NCBI GenBank assembly: GCA_947259435.1
Contig: CAMYMP010000086.1
Span: forward strand, 1 to 5,451
Reading direction: 5' to 3'
Length of the DNA stretch: 5,451 nt
Origin: an uncultured Woeseiaceae bacterium
Lineage (GTDB): Bacteria; Pseudomonadota; Gammaproteobacteria; Woeseiales; Woeseiaceae
The notes under the pieces are model-generated. The model searched no databases, had not been told where the DNA came from, and saw only the letters and a list, made by a program, of their open reading frames with translations. Both the position numbers and the translations under genes were made by a program. Below, piece by piece: positions 1-5,451 of this stretch; positions within the stretch are counted from its first letter, which is position 1, and every line of letters begins with the position of its first letter.

Positions 1-240
1 CTGAAGAGCTACAAGGTCCCCGAGGCCGAACGATTCATGACCGTATTCTGCAGCAATTGCGGCAGCTTGATGCCGCGGGTCGCCGCGGACAACAGCATCG
101 CGGTGGTACCGGCAGGCACACTCGACTGCGATCCGGGCATACGGCCGCAGGCAAGGATCATGCAGGGATCCCGCGCTGAGTGGTCGTGCGATACGAGCGA
201 ATTACCCGTTTTCGACAAATATCCGCCGCCAAGCAACTGA
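1..240 (+). CDS. GFA-family (CENP-V/GFA) zinc-binding protein, C-terminal part
   Basis: An open frame enters from the left edge in phase with base 1 and ends at TGA 238-240, giving 79 residues. The stretch F-C-S-N-C-G-S-L-M (residues 16-24) is the second CxxC zinc ligand pair of the GFA fold. It is followed by a hydrophobic strand with V-V-P-A-G-T-L-D and a C-terminal E-L-P-V-F-D-K-Y-P-P-P, a typical tail of this family. An internal ATG at 37 could be mistaken for the start, but the reading frame and the family pattern (K-V-P-E-A-E-R-F before the CxxC) continue upstream of it, so the gene is truncated by the window. Family members are small cytoplasmic proteins named after glutathione-dependent formaldehyde-activating enzyme. 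Most, including this one, have no demonstrated substrate. The N-terminal zinc ligands are outside the window. No link to the neighbouring ParA gene is evident. Confidence 0.85.
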   Translation: MKSYKVPEAERFMTVFCSNCGSLMPRVAADNSIAVVPAGTLDCDPGIRPQARIMQGSRAEWSCDTSELPVFDKYPPPSN

Positions 241-277
241 CATTGCTCGCAATCCGCGCATTCCGGGGACCTGGCTC

Positions 278-286
278 TGGTATTAT
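278..286 (+). promoter_or_regulatory. Candidate extended -10 promoter for the ParA gene
   Basis: TGG-TATTAT matches an extended -10 element (TGn plus TATAAT with one mismatch). It lies in the gap between the GFA gene and the ParA gene. No good -35 box is present at 16-18 bases upstream, which is usual for extended -10 promoters. Transcription would begin near base 293, that is, downstream of the GTG at 287 and upstream of the ATGs at 317 and 338. This argues against the GTG as the start codon. It is a motif match only. Confidence 0.4.
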
Positions 287-337
287 GTGAACTGGCGCAA
301 GGACTGCCAGGCCGGAATGCGGGACATTGTAGGGGCC

Positions 338-1108
338 ATGCTGATCACGCCGAAACGGGACAATCTCAACAAGATCGTCATCCTCAATCCCAAAGGAGGA
401 TGCGGCAAGTCCACTCTGGCCACGAATATTGCCGCCTTTTATGCGCGCCGTGGTCCGCAACCCGCCATCATGGACTACGATCCGCAGGGCTCGACGACCG
501 CCTGGCTCAAGCGCCGCTCGAGCGAAATGCCGGCTATTCACGGCATTGCCGCATACAAGAAATCGATGCAGGCGACCAGAAGCTGGCAGCTGCGAGTACC
601 TGATGACACGGTCAATCTCATCGTCGACTCACCGGCCAGCATTTCGCATGACGACCTTCGGGAACTGACACGAGACTCGTCAAGCATTCTGGTGCCGGTT
701 TTGCCGTCGTCGATGGATATCGATGCAGCATCGAAATGCATCGCAGATCTGTTGCTGGTCGCCAAGGTCAATCGCAACGAGGGCAAACTTGCAGTCATTG
801 CGAATCGCACGCGCAAGAACACTCGGAGCCTCGGCCGACTTATGCGATTTCTTGACTCTCTCGGCATCCCGATTGTCGCAGTGCTTCGTGATAGCCAGAA
901 TTTCGTGCACGCAGCCGAGAACGGAGTTGGCCTGCACGAGATGCAGCCCAGTCGTGTTCGCGCAGATGTCGAACAGATCGAGAAGATTGTTGCGTGGTTG
1001 GATGGCTGGGAGGCGCGCCGCAAGCGGGCGCTGCATATTACAGGTATGCGGCGTCAACCCTTCTCGCGTATTTCAATGCTGCGCAAGTCTCAGGTCCGCT
1101 CTGTCTGA
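338..1108 (+). CDS. Orphan ParA/MinD-family P-loop ATPase
   Basis: The product (256 residues from ATG 338) is a cytoplasmic ParA-type ATPase. ParA proteins form ATP-bound dimers on DNA or membrane and position plasmids, chromosomes or protein complexes. Seen here: a deviant Walker A, K-G-G-C-G-K-S-T, at residues 19-26 with the signature lysine first; M-D-Y-D-P-Q-G-S at 45-52 (Walker A' region); and Walker B L-I-V-D-S-P-A at 94-100. The spacing and length fit small ParA proteins without an N-terminal DNA-binding domain. Upstream in-frame starts exist: ATG 317, with AGG five bases before it, and GTG 287. I chose 338 because it puts the P-loop about 12 residues after the first strand, as in related proteins, but 317 is a fair alternative. 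No ParB is adjacent, so the cargo is unknown. The last 25 or so residues are basic, look unconserved, and end inside the convergent dehydratase gene. Confidence 0.88.
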   Translation: MLITPKRDNLNKIVILNPKGGCGKSTLATNIAAFYARRGPQPAIMDYDPQGSTTAWLKRRSSEMPAIHGIAAYKKSMQATRSWQLRVPDDTVNLIVDSPASISHDDLRELTRDSSSILVPVLPSSMDIDAASKCIADLLLVAKVNRNEGKLAVIANRTRKNTRSLGRLMRFLDSLGIPIVAVLRDSQNFVHAAENGVGLHEMQPSRVRADVEQIEKIVAWLDGWEARRKRALHITGMRRQPFSRISMLRKSQVRSV

Positions 1109-2073
1109 ATTGATGCGAACAACTCCGCATCAACATTACCGCCCGAAATTACAATCGCAGTCGTCTTGCCGGCAGTATCCACTTTGCCTGACAAAACTGC
1201 GGCCAACGCAACTGCGCCGCCCGGCTCGACGACGATTTTCAGGTTTTTAAACGCGAAGCGCATAGCCGCTTTGACTTCCTCTTCCGATACGACCAGCCCT
1301 CCGTCAACGACACGCTGCATGATTTCGAAGGTGATCTTGCCTGGCGATTCTGTGAGCAGCGCGTCGCAGATAGAACGTGCCGCCGGATCGACGCTGACCC
1401 GCCGCCCGGCCCGCAATGAACGCGTTGTGTCGTCAAAACCTTCGGGCTCGACGGCGTAAATTGAAACATCGTCGAGACGCGCTTTCAGCGCTACCGCGCA
1501 GCCGGACGTGAGACCGCCACCGCCACAGCAAATCAACACCTGCTGCGCCGCCGCGTCGAGACGCTGCGACTGCTCGGCGATCTCGAGGCCGACCGTTCCC
1601 TGTCCCGCAATGATGTGCGGATGATCAAATGATGGCACGAGTTCGGCACCGCGCTCGGCCGCGATTTTTCGAGCAATTGTCTCGCGGTCTCCACGATAGC
1701 GGTCGTAGGTAATAATCTCGCCGCCAAGGCTACGCGTATTTTCCAGTTTCGCCTGGGGCGCGTCCTCCGGCATCACAATGGCTGTATGGATACCAAGCAG
1801 TTTGCCCGCCAACGCGACACCCTGCGCGTGATTTCCCGAAGACCACGCAACGACGCCCTGTTTGGCCTGCTCCGGAGTCAATTGGCTTAGCAGATTGTAA
1901 GCGCCACGAATCTTGAAGGAACCGATGCTCTGGAAGCACTCGGGCTTGATGAGTACCTTGCCGCCGGCAATACGATCGAGCTCGACGTTCTGCAACAGCG
2001 GCGTTTCAACGACGATACCGTCCAGTCTTTTGGCCGCAGCCTCGATGTCGGCGATAACGACCGAGTCGATCAA
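1090..2073 (-). CDS. PLP-dependent threonine/serine dehydratase-like enzyme
   Basis: A 327-residue fold-type II PLP enzyme, expected to deaminate threonine or serine to a 2-oxo acid and ammonia in the cytoplasm. Seen: the PLP lysine in G-S-F-K-I-R-G-A (K54), the substrate loop S-S-G-N-H-A-Q (78-84), the phosphate-binding G-G-G-G-L (184-188), E-P-G-G-A (283-287), and S-G-G-N (310-313), whose serine contacts the pyridine nitrogen. There is no C-terminal ACT regulatory domain, so it belongs with the short catabolic type (TdcB, serine racemase, hydroxyaspartate ammonia-lyase, EutB) rather than feedback-controlled biosynthetic IlvA. The exact substrate cannot be read from sequence. The start is TTG at 2073: a TAA stands in frame just upstream and there is no ATG or GTG near the N-terminus. 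GAGG at 2087-2084 lies ten bases before it. The gene overlaps the stop of the pterin dehydratase gene, and its 3' end overlaps the ParA gene by 19 bases. Confidence 0.9.
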   Translation of the reverse strand: MIDSVVIADIEAAAKRLDGIVVETPLLQNVELDRIAGGKVLIKPECFQSIGSFKIRGAYNLLSQLTPEQAKQGVVAWSSGNHAQGVALAGKLLGIHTAIVMPEDAPQAKLENTRSLGGEIITYDRYRGDRETIARKIAAERGAELVPSFDHPHIIAGQGTVGLEIAEQSQRLDAAAQQVLICCGGGGLTSGCAVALKARLDDVSIYAVEPEGFDDTTRSLRAGRRVSVDPAARSICDALLTESPGKITFEIMQRVVDGGLVVSEEEVKAAMRFAFKNLKIVVEPGGAVALAAVLSGKVDTAGKTTAIVISGGNVDAELFASIQTERT

Positions 2074-2087
2074 GCGTTATCGACCTC
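2070..2087 (-). promoter_or_regulatory. TTGA stop/start overlap with Shine-Dalgarno for the dehydratase gene
   Basis: On the - strand GAGG (2087-2084) is followed ten bases later by TTGA (2073-2070). There the TTG starts the dehydratase and the TGA ends the pterin dehydratase. This arrangement is typical of translational coupling by ribosomes terminating and restarting. The weak TTG start and rather long spacing suggest that the downstream gene depends on translation of the upstream one. Confidence 0.6.
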
Positions 2088-2420
2088 GGGAATCAGCCGG
2101 TCGATCTTCGCGGCACAGATGAAATCGTTGTCCGACAGGCCGTTGATGGCGTGCGTTGTGTAACTCACGTCGCAGCTGCCGTAGCTGACCGTCAAGACCG
2201 GATGGTGACCTTCGCTGATCGCGATCCACGCAACCGCGTTGGCAAAACCGAGCGTGCGGCTGTAGGCCGGAAACTCGAATCGCCGCGAGATTTCGAGACC
2301 GTCCTCACTGAGGTGCCAGTCTTCGTGCAGTGCCTGCAGCAGATCCCGGGCCTGTTCCGGCCGCAGCGGCTCGACTCCGCCCTCGCAGGGCTTGCAATGC
2401 CGTGTGAAGAGTTCATCCAT
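2070..2420 (-). CDS. phhB: Pterin-4a-carbinolamine dehydratase (PCD/DCoH family)
   Basis: A 116-residue cytoplasmic enzyme that dehydrates 4a-hydroxytetrahydropterin, recycling the pterin cofactor after aromatic amino acid hydroxylation. Residues 1-15 carry the common bacterial beginning M-D-E-L-F-T-R-H-C-K-P-C-E-G-G. The catalytic signature is E-G-H-H-P (70-74), with a T-H pair at 89-90 and G-L-S-D-N-D at 94-99, so all three histidines are present. Length matches the family. The in-frame TTG at 2429 would add three residues. I prefer ATG 2420 because family members begin M-D-E-L, but neither start has a convincing Shine-Dalgarno sequence. No phenylalanine hydroxylase is in the window. The partner is instead the overlapping PLP dehydratase, so the pathway context is unclear. 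The gene lies directly behind the terminator of the OmpA gene, so it needs its own promoter or depends on readthrough. The symbol follows common bacterial usage. Confidence 0.92.
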   Translation of the reverse strand: MDELFTRHCKPCEGGVEPLRPEQARDLLQALHEDWHLSEDGLEISRRFEFPAYSRTLGFANAVAWIAISEGHHPVLTVSYGSCDVSYTTHAINGLSDNDFICAAKIDRLIPEVDNA

Positions 2421-2437
2421 AGGGACCAACTATAACC

Positions 2438-2463
2438 AAAAAAGCCGGCCCCGAGGGGCCGGC
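2438..2463 (-). terminator. Rho-independent terminator after the OmpA-like gene
   Basis: On the - strand a perfect inverted repeat, GCCGGCCCC and GGGGCCGGC (2463-2444) with two bases between the arms, is followed at once by six T (2443-2438). It begins 40 bases after the stop of the OmpA-like gene and ends 17 bases before the ATG of the pterin dehydratase gene. It therefore closes the vWA-vWA-OmpA unit. On the + strand the hairpin has no T-run, so it acts in one direction only. Confidence 0.9.
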
Positions 2464-2471
2464 GCGCAAGA

Positions 2472-2486
2472 GACTCGAAACGAGTC
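2472..2486. repeat. Small inverted repeat between the OmpA stop and the terminator
   Basis: GACTCG-AAA-CGAGTC forms a perfect 6-bp stem with a 3-base loop. It sits between the stop codon at 2504 and the terminator hairpin, giving two hairpins in tandem in the 3' untranslated region. It has no T-run and is probably a 3'-end stabilising structure or chance. Confidence 0.5.
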
Positions 2487-2503
2487 GGGGGATTTCGGCA
2501 ATG

Positions 2504-3241
2504 TCAGGGATTCGACGCCAAAGGCTGGTTGTCATAGGCGAGCTGCTCGTCATCTATGAACAGCTTCAGACTCACGCGGCGCTCAAGCGCATAGCTGTCT
2601 GCGGACTGGTCCTGGGCCGGTGCTTCACCGTGCGCACTGATGCGTATCCGTGACGGGCTGACGCCAGCGGAGATCAGCTGATCCCGAACGAACTCGGCGC
2701 GTTTTCTCGAGAGTTCGAGATTATATTTCGCGTCGCCGCGTTCGTCGGCAAAGCCGTCCAGTTCCACCCGAATGTCTGGCATCGATGCCAAACCGCCGGC
2801 AAGCTCCGCAAGCCGGCCTCCGGTAGTATCGGCGAGCACGTGCTCATCCGTACGGAACAGCAGATCCATCGAAATACCGGCCTGCATCAGGTCGACCAGC
2901 TTCGGTCTGTCGATGGTGCGGAACCGTTCGAGTTCGGCGCTGAGCGTGTCCATGTCAGTATTGAGCGCGCGAACATTATTCTCGAGTACGCTAACTTCAC
3001 TGCGTGAGCGGTCCAGCGAGCCGTTCAGGGCTTCGATGGTTTCGGTCTTTTTGTGCATCTTATCGCCCACTTTGGCGCCGATCGCCGCGCCGACAATGAA
3101 GCCGACCGGGCCTCCTGCCAGTGCGCCAACGACCGCGCCTGTTCCGACGCCGATGTTCTCTTGTTTGGATGCCGCTTTTGCGAACGCGGGAGATGCTGCG
3201 GCAAGTGAGATCGCCAGGATTATTGCCAGGGTGTATCGCAT
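2504..3241 (-). CDS. Secreted glycine-zipper, coiled-coil, OmpA-like peptidoglycan-binding protein
   Basis: The 245-residue product has a Sec signal peptide (basic M-R, hydrophobic 3-18, A-F-A at 19-21 as the likely cleavage site). There is no lipobox cysteine, so it is not a lipoprotein. Next come a glycine-rich zipper of small residues (31-60), which may insert in or pack against a membrane, a heptad-rich coiled coil (about 63-108), and a C-terminal OmpA-like domain (about 125-228). In that domain N-L-E-L-S-R-K-R-A (174-182) is the hallmark. D166 and R181 sit 15 residues apart, as do the two diaminopimelate-binding residues of Acinetobacter OmpA, so peptidoglycan binding is likely. The start at 3241 is set by GGAGGA eight bases upstream; an in-frame ATG at 3256 would overlap that site. 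The layout resembles sortase-associated OmpA-like proteins (PdsO), but no sortase or sorting signal is visible here. It probably works with the two upstream vWA proteins. Confidence 0.88.
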   Translation of the reverse strand: MRYTLAIILAISLAAASPAFAKAASKQENIGVGTGAVVGALAGGPVGFIVGAAIGAKVGDKMHKKTETIEALNGSLDRSRSEVSVLENNVRALNTDMDTLSAELERFRTIDRPKLVDLMQAGISMDLLFRTDEHVLADTTGGRLAELAGGLASMPDIRVELDGFADERGDAKYNLELSRKRAEFVRDQLISAGVSPSRIRISAHGEAPAQDQSADSYALERRVSLKLFIDDEQLAYDNQPLASNP

Positions 3242-3248
3242 TGGTATG

Positions 3249-3280
3249 TCCTCCATCGTGTGTCAATCCTCGATGGAGAA
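3249..3280 (-). promoter_or_regulatory. Shine-Dalgarno of the OmpA gene inside a 10-bp hairpin
   Basis: In the - strand transcript UUCUCCAUCG (3280-3271) can pair with CGAUGGAGGA (3258-3249) across a 12-base loop. That is nine Watson-Crick pairs and one G-U. The 3' arm contains the complete Shine-Dalgarno GGAGGA (3254-3249), which lies eight bases before ATG 3241. The structure would hide the ribosome site and could act as a translational switch. The pairing is seen directly; the regulatory role is inferred. Confidence 0.6.
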
Positions 3281-3287
3281 CATTACA

Positions 3288-3306
3288 CGGCAGAAAACCG
3301 CTGCCG
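3288..3306 (-). repeat. Inverted repeat in the leader of the OmpA gene
   Basis: CGGCAG and CTGCCG flank a 7-base loop (CGGTTTT on the - strand), a perfect 6-bp stem just upstream of the Shine-Dalgarno hairpin. No T-run follows, so it is not a convincing terminator. The 119-base gap it lies in (3242-3360) holds no -35/-10 pair that I trust, so the OmpA gene may be read from the upstream vWA genes. Confidence 0.4.
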
Positions 3307-3360
3307 GACGGCCAGCATCATGGAGAGCCGGCGATCAATTGTGGTGAATTATGGCGACAG

Positions 3361-4359
3361 CTAACGGCGATCGGGGTCCGACAGCGCGACGAACGTGCCT
3401 CCATTTCTTTCACAGAGAATGCGCATGAGCTGGGCGTAGCGACGCGTGGTGTCCGACATATTCCGCCCGGGCTCGAAAAAGAATGGAAATCCGACGGCGT
3501 GAATCCGGACCATGCGGTTGCCGTTTTCGTCTTCGCGATTGACGGTATCGACCTGCCGAATGACTGCCTCGACCGAGCGCCCGCTGAATTCATCGCCAAA
3601 CACGTAAATGCTGATCTTCTTGTCCGGCGACCAGTAAGTGCTGATCGCGTAGATAATTCCGTCGACAGGATTACTATCGCTGAAAGGCCGCCACGTGCGC
3701 ATCGTGTTGATGATGGCCTGGCGGCGCCCTGGCGTATCCGGAATCCATTTTCCGGCGTATTGCTTGAACATGTAGCTGCCGTTGTCATTCATGATCTGAA
3801 TGCCCTTGACCTGCGGATACACGTCGAGCGTTTCCGTCAGCTTCTCGATCGCGCGGTCCCAGTTAAACTGCTGCATACTGCCCGACGTATCGATCAGGAA
3901 AATCACATACTCACTATCGACCGGAATTCCGGCGACGGCATCCTCTTCGGCCGAGCGATAGTATGGCGCCAGGCGGCGCATCTCTTCTGTGAGCCGCTGT
4001 TTGGTGACGCGTAGTGCACCCTCATCAAGCGTCGCCTCCGATTCCTGCTGGGTCGCCGCATATTGACCCTGTACTGTGTTGAGCTCTCCCTGCAAGCGCG
4101 CAAGGCGCAGCTTGCTAGTCGAAGCCTGCTCGCGAACGTCGTCCAGTTCGCGATTGATGACGGCCGTTTCGCCGCGAATGTCGAACAGTTCTTGCTGCAA
4201 CAGCGCTATCAACTGTTCGAGATCGTCCTGAGTCTTCTCGATGATCACAGGCTCGTAGATCTTGCTGAGGACGAGCAGCAGAATGATCGCCCCGAAACCG
4301 CAACAGATGCAGTCGAGAAACGAAAGGCTGAACGCTTCAACGTTGCGGCGCCGCTTCAT
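3361..4359 (-). CDS. Membrane-anchored coiled-coil vWA-domain protein (second of a tandem pair)
   Basis: This 332-residue protein begins with a basic stretch (K-R-R-R at 2-5), then F-S-L-S-F-L-D-C-I-C-C-G-F-G-A (10-24) leading into one transmembrane helix (about 17-35). By the positive-inside rule the rest is periplasmic. A long charged coiled coil follows (about 43-132). The vWA domain (about 148-328) opens with the strand Y-V-I-F-L-I and the metal-site motif D-T-S-G-S-M (157-162). A third-position aspartate is plausible in V-F-G-D-E (D256). The usual MIDAS threonine is not obvious, the nearest segment being S-D-S-N-P-V-D (227-233). vWA domains bind protein partners, often through a metal ion. 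The start at 4359 has GAGGGGG eight bases upstream and lies 18 bases after the stop of its paralogue, so the two are one operon. There is no LPxTG or C-terminal sorting signal. The exact function is not recognised. Confidence 0.85.
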   Translation of the reverse strand: MKRRRNVEAFSLSFLDCICCGFGAIILLLVLSKIYEPVIIEKTQDDLEQLIALLQQELFDIRGETAVINRELDDVREQASTSKLRLARLQGELNTVQGQYAATQQESEATLDEGALRVTKQRLTEEMRRLAPYYRSAEEDAVAGIPVDSEYVIFLIDTSGSMQQFNWDRAIEKLTETLDVYPQVKGIQIMNDNGSYMFKQYAGKWIPDTPGRRQAIINTMRTWRPFSDSNPVDGIIYAISTYWSPDKKISIYVFGDEFSGRSVEAVIRQVDTVNREDENGNRMVRIHAVGFPFFFEPGRNMSDTTRRYAQLMRILCERNGGTFVALSDPDRR

Positions 4360-4367
4360 GTCGAATA

Positions 4368-4374
4368 CCCCCTC
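4368..4374 (-). promoter_or_regulatory. Shine-Dalgarno of the second vWA gene
   Basis: GAGGGGG on the - strand lies eight bases before ATG 4359 and three bases after the TAA of the upstream vWA gene. It fixes the start and shows close operon packing. Confidence 0.75.
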
Positions 4375-4377
4375 ACG

Positions 4378-5451
4378 TTACGGCCAATCCTTGCTGACGC
4401 TGATGAATGAACCGCCGGTGCGATATGCCAGCACCCAGTAGACGATCGGCGCCTCGTAGTCGCCTTCGAGCGGATAGAGAAAGACATTGACCGGAATACC
4501 GCTCGGCAGTTCACGCAGGGCATTGAAGTGCATGCGGTAACGATCGCGCCCGCTGACCGTTCTCTGGCTCGACGTCGTTTCGTCCATTGTCGGCAGGCCG
4601 TCGACGAGCAGGATAATGTTGTCAGGGGCCGGTGTGAGTCGTGATGCGACTTCCCAGGCGGCCTTCATATTCGTGCCGTTTTCCGGGGCCGTTCGTCGCA
4701 GCACCCGAATCGCCTCATCCAGCTGGCTGCCGTCATCGGCTTTCAACCAAACCCCGTCGCTGCCCTTGATCACGGGTTCAGCAACGTTATTGAACATGTA
4801 AATCTGAAATTCGCTATCGGGTACGAACTGCGCGGTCAACCAGTCAACGCTGGCGACGACCTGGCGCCATTTGACCGCTCGGAGCTTATCGTCCAGCGAC
4901 ATGTTGCGGCGCCGTATGATGTTTACGATTGTTTTGTCGAGCATACTTGCAGAACGGTCAACGAGGATAAGCGTGCGTTTGCCGCCGAGTTTGAGGCCGG
5001 TCAGGTATTGCCGGTCCCCCTCGCCTTTGAATTCGCGCAGCTTGTTGCCCTCGGCATCATCTTCTGCAGCGAGTGCGAGCAAGCGCTTTACTTCTTCTTC
5101 GAGTGTCTCGATGTCGGTCTGAAGTTTCTCGATACGCTCGATCTCGGCAAGTGTTTCCGAATCGTATTGCGCCAGCTCGGCACGCAGCTCCTCGATCAAA
5201 CGGATTATTTGAGTAATCTGCCCTTCTGCGGTGTCCGTTTCGGACTTGAGGTCCTCCATCGTGTTCTTCGCCAGCACAAGATTCTTGCGCCCATCGAGAA
5301 TCTCGACTTCTATCTTGCGGGTCTCCGCCATAAGATCCGTCGGATCCTGCTCGGTGGTTTCCCTGACCTGGGCGTTGATGATCATAAAAAACAGGATGAC
5401 CGCGCCAAACCCGCAACTCATACAGTCCAGGAACGACATGCTGAATACTTC
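4378..5451 (-). CDS. Membrane-anchored coiled-coil vWA-domain protein (first of the pair), 5' end missing
   Basis: The frame is open through the right edge. Before the ATG at 5439 stand codons for E-V-F-S, which match V-E-A-F-S-L-S-F in the paralogue, so the true start lies a few codons outside and 5439 is internal. Counting from that methionine: S-F-L-D-C-M-S-C-G-F-G-A (2-13) begins a single transmembrane helix (to about 23), followed by a long acidic coiled coil (about 32-125) and a vWA domain (about 154-350). Its MIDAS is complete: D-R-S-A-S (161-165), T256 in N-G-T-N-M, and D280 in L-L-V-D-G. It is therefore more likely to bind metal than its neighbour. The C-terminus, T-G-G-S-F-I-S-V-S (341-349), matches N-G-G-T-F-V-A-L-S of the paralogue, which supports tandem duplication. 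The product is probably an inner-membrane protein with a large periplasmic part. The role is unknown. Confidence 0.87.
   Translation of the reverse strand, partial: EVFSMSFLDCMSCGFGAVILFFMIINAQVRETTEQDPTDLMAETRKIEVEILDGRKNLVLAKNTMEDLKSETDTAEGQITQIIRLIEELRAELAQYDSETLAEIERIEKLQTDIETLEEEVKRLLALAAEDDAEGNKLREFKGEGDRQYLTGLKLGGKRTLILVDRSASMLDKTIVNIIRRRNMSLDDKLRAVKWRQVVASVDWLTAQFVPDSEFQIYMFNNVAEPVIKGSDGVWLKADDGSQLDEAIRVLRRTAPENGTNMKAAWEVASRLTPAPDNIILLVDGLPTMDETTSSQRTVSGRDRYRMHFNALRELPSGIPVNVFLYPLEGDYEAPIVYWVLAYRTGGSFISVSKDWP

Noticed and set aside
287..337. GTG at 287 as start of the ParA gene
   Set aside because: The candidate extended -10 would start transcription near 293, after this codon, and the added residues do not resemble ParA N-termini. 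ATG 317 or 338 fits better.
538..1023. Open frame on the - strand inside the ParA gene
   Set aside because: The ParA frame carries clear ATPase motifs; the antisense product is rich in Ser and Arg with no recognisable fold.
3238..3266. TTGACA (3266-3261 on the - strand) as a -35 box for the OmpA gene
   Set aside because: The position 17 bases on is CAATGC, over the start codon. The TTGACA lies in the loop of the Shine-Dalgarno hairpin and is probably chance.
3348..3353. CATAAT on the - strand as a -10 box for the OmpA gene
   Set aside because: No acceptable -35 at 16-18 bases upstream and no TGn extension, so I could not call a promoter.
3121..4014. Long open frame on the + strand opposite the OmpA and vWA genes
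   Set aside because: It is antisense to well-supported genes, crosses their gap, shows no domain, and is what GC-rich codon bias produces on the opposite strand.
2504..4359. Proteobacterial sortase system (PdsO-like OmpA plus vWA sortase target)
   Set aside because: The OmpA layout is similar, but the vWA proteins lack a VIT domain and end in D-P-D-R-R and S-K-D-W-P without any LPxTG motif, hydrophobic tail or sortase gene nearby.

Overview
The window looks like chromosomal DNA from a moderately GC-rich proteobacterium, most likely a gammaproteobacterium. This rests on the dense coding, the PCD/DCoH pterin dehydratase, the periplasmic OmpA-like protein with a Sec signal peptide, and the orphan ParA. 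No protein was searched against a database, so the taxon is an inference. I see no rRNA, tRNA, CRISPR array, insertion sequence or prophage gene.

Left part (1-1108, + strand): the C-terminal end of a GFA-family (CENP-V/GFA, zinc-binding) protein runs in from outside. After a short gap with an extended -10 promoter candidate comes an orphan ParA/MinD-type ATPase with no ParB partner in view. Its last 19 bases overlap, tail to tail, the end of the next gene on the other strand.

Middle (1090-2429, - strand): a two-gene unit. The first gene is a pterin-4a-carbinolamine dehydratase. The second is a PLP-dependent threonine/serine dehydratase. They overlap in a TTGA stop/start junction, which suggests translational coupling. 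The unit is separated from the genes upstream of it by a strong intrinsic terminator.

Right part (2504-5451, - strand): three genes reading leftward that form a probable envelope cluster. Two tandem, paralogous proteins share one architecture: an N-terminal membrane segment with the motif F-S-x-S-F-L-D-C-x-x-C-G-F-G-A, a periplasmic coiled coil, and a C-terminal von Willebrand A (vWA) domain. The first is cut by the window edge. They are followed by a secreted glycine-zipper, coiled-coil and OmpA-like peptidoglycan-binding protein, then the terminator. The 10-bp hairpin in front of the OmpA gene would bury its whole Shine-Dalgarno sequence.

The most interesting element is this vWA-vWA-OmpA cluster. 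The membrane segments place an aspartate near the start of a single transmembrane helix, as MotB, ExbD and TolR do, and an OmpA-type peptidoglycan anchor is encoded as a separate protein. One possibility is a split stator-like or envelope-tethering complex whose proton-channel partner (an ExbB/TolQ/MotA-like protein) would lie beyond the right edge. That is a hypothesis, not something the window proves.
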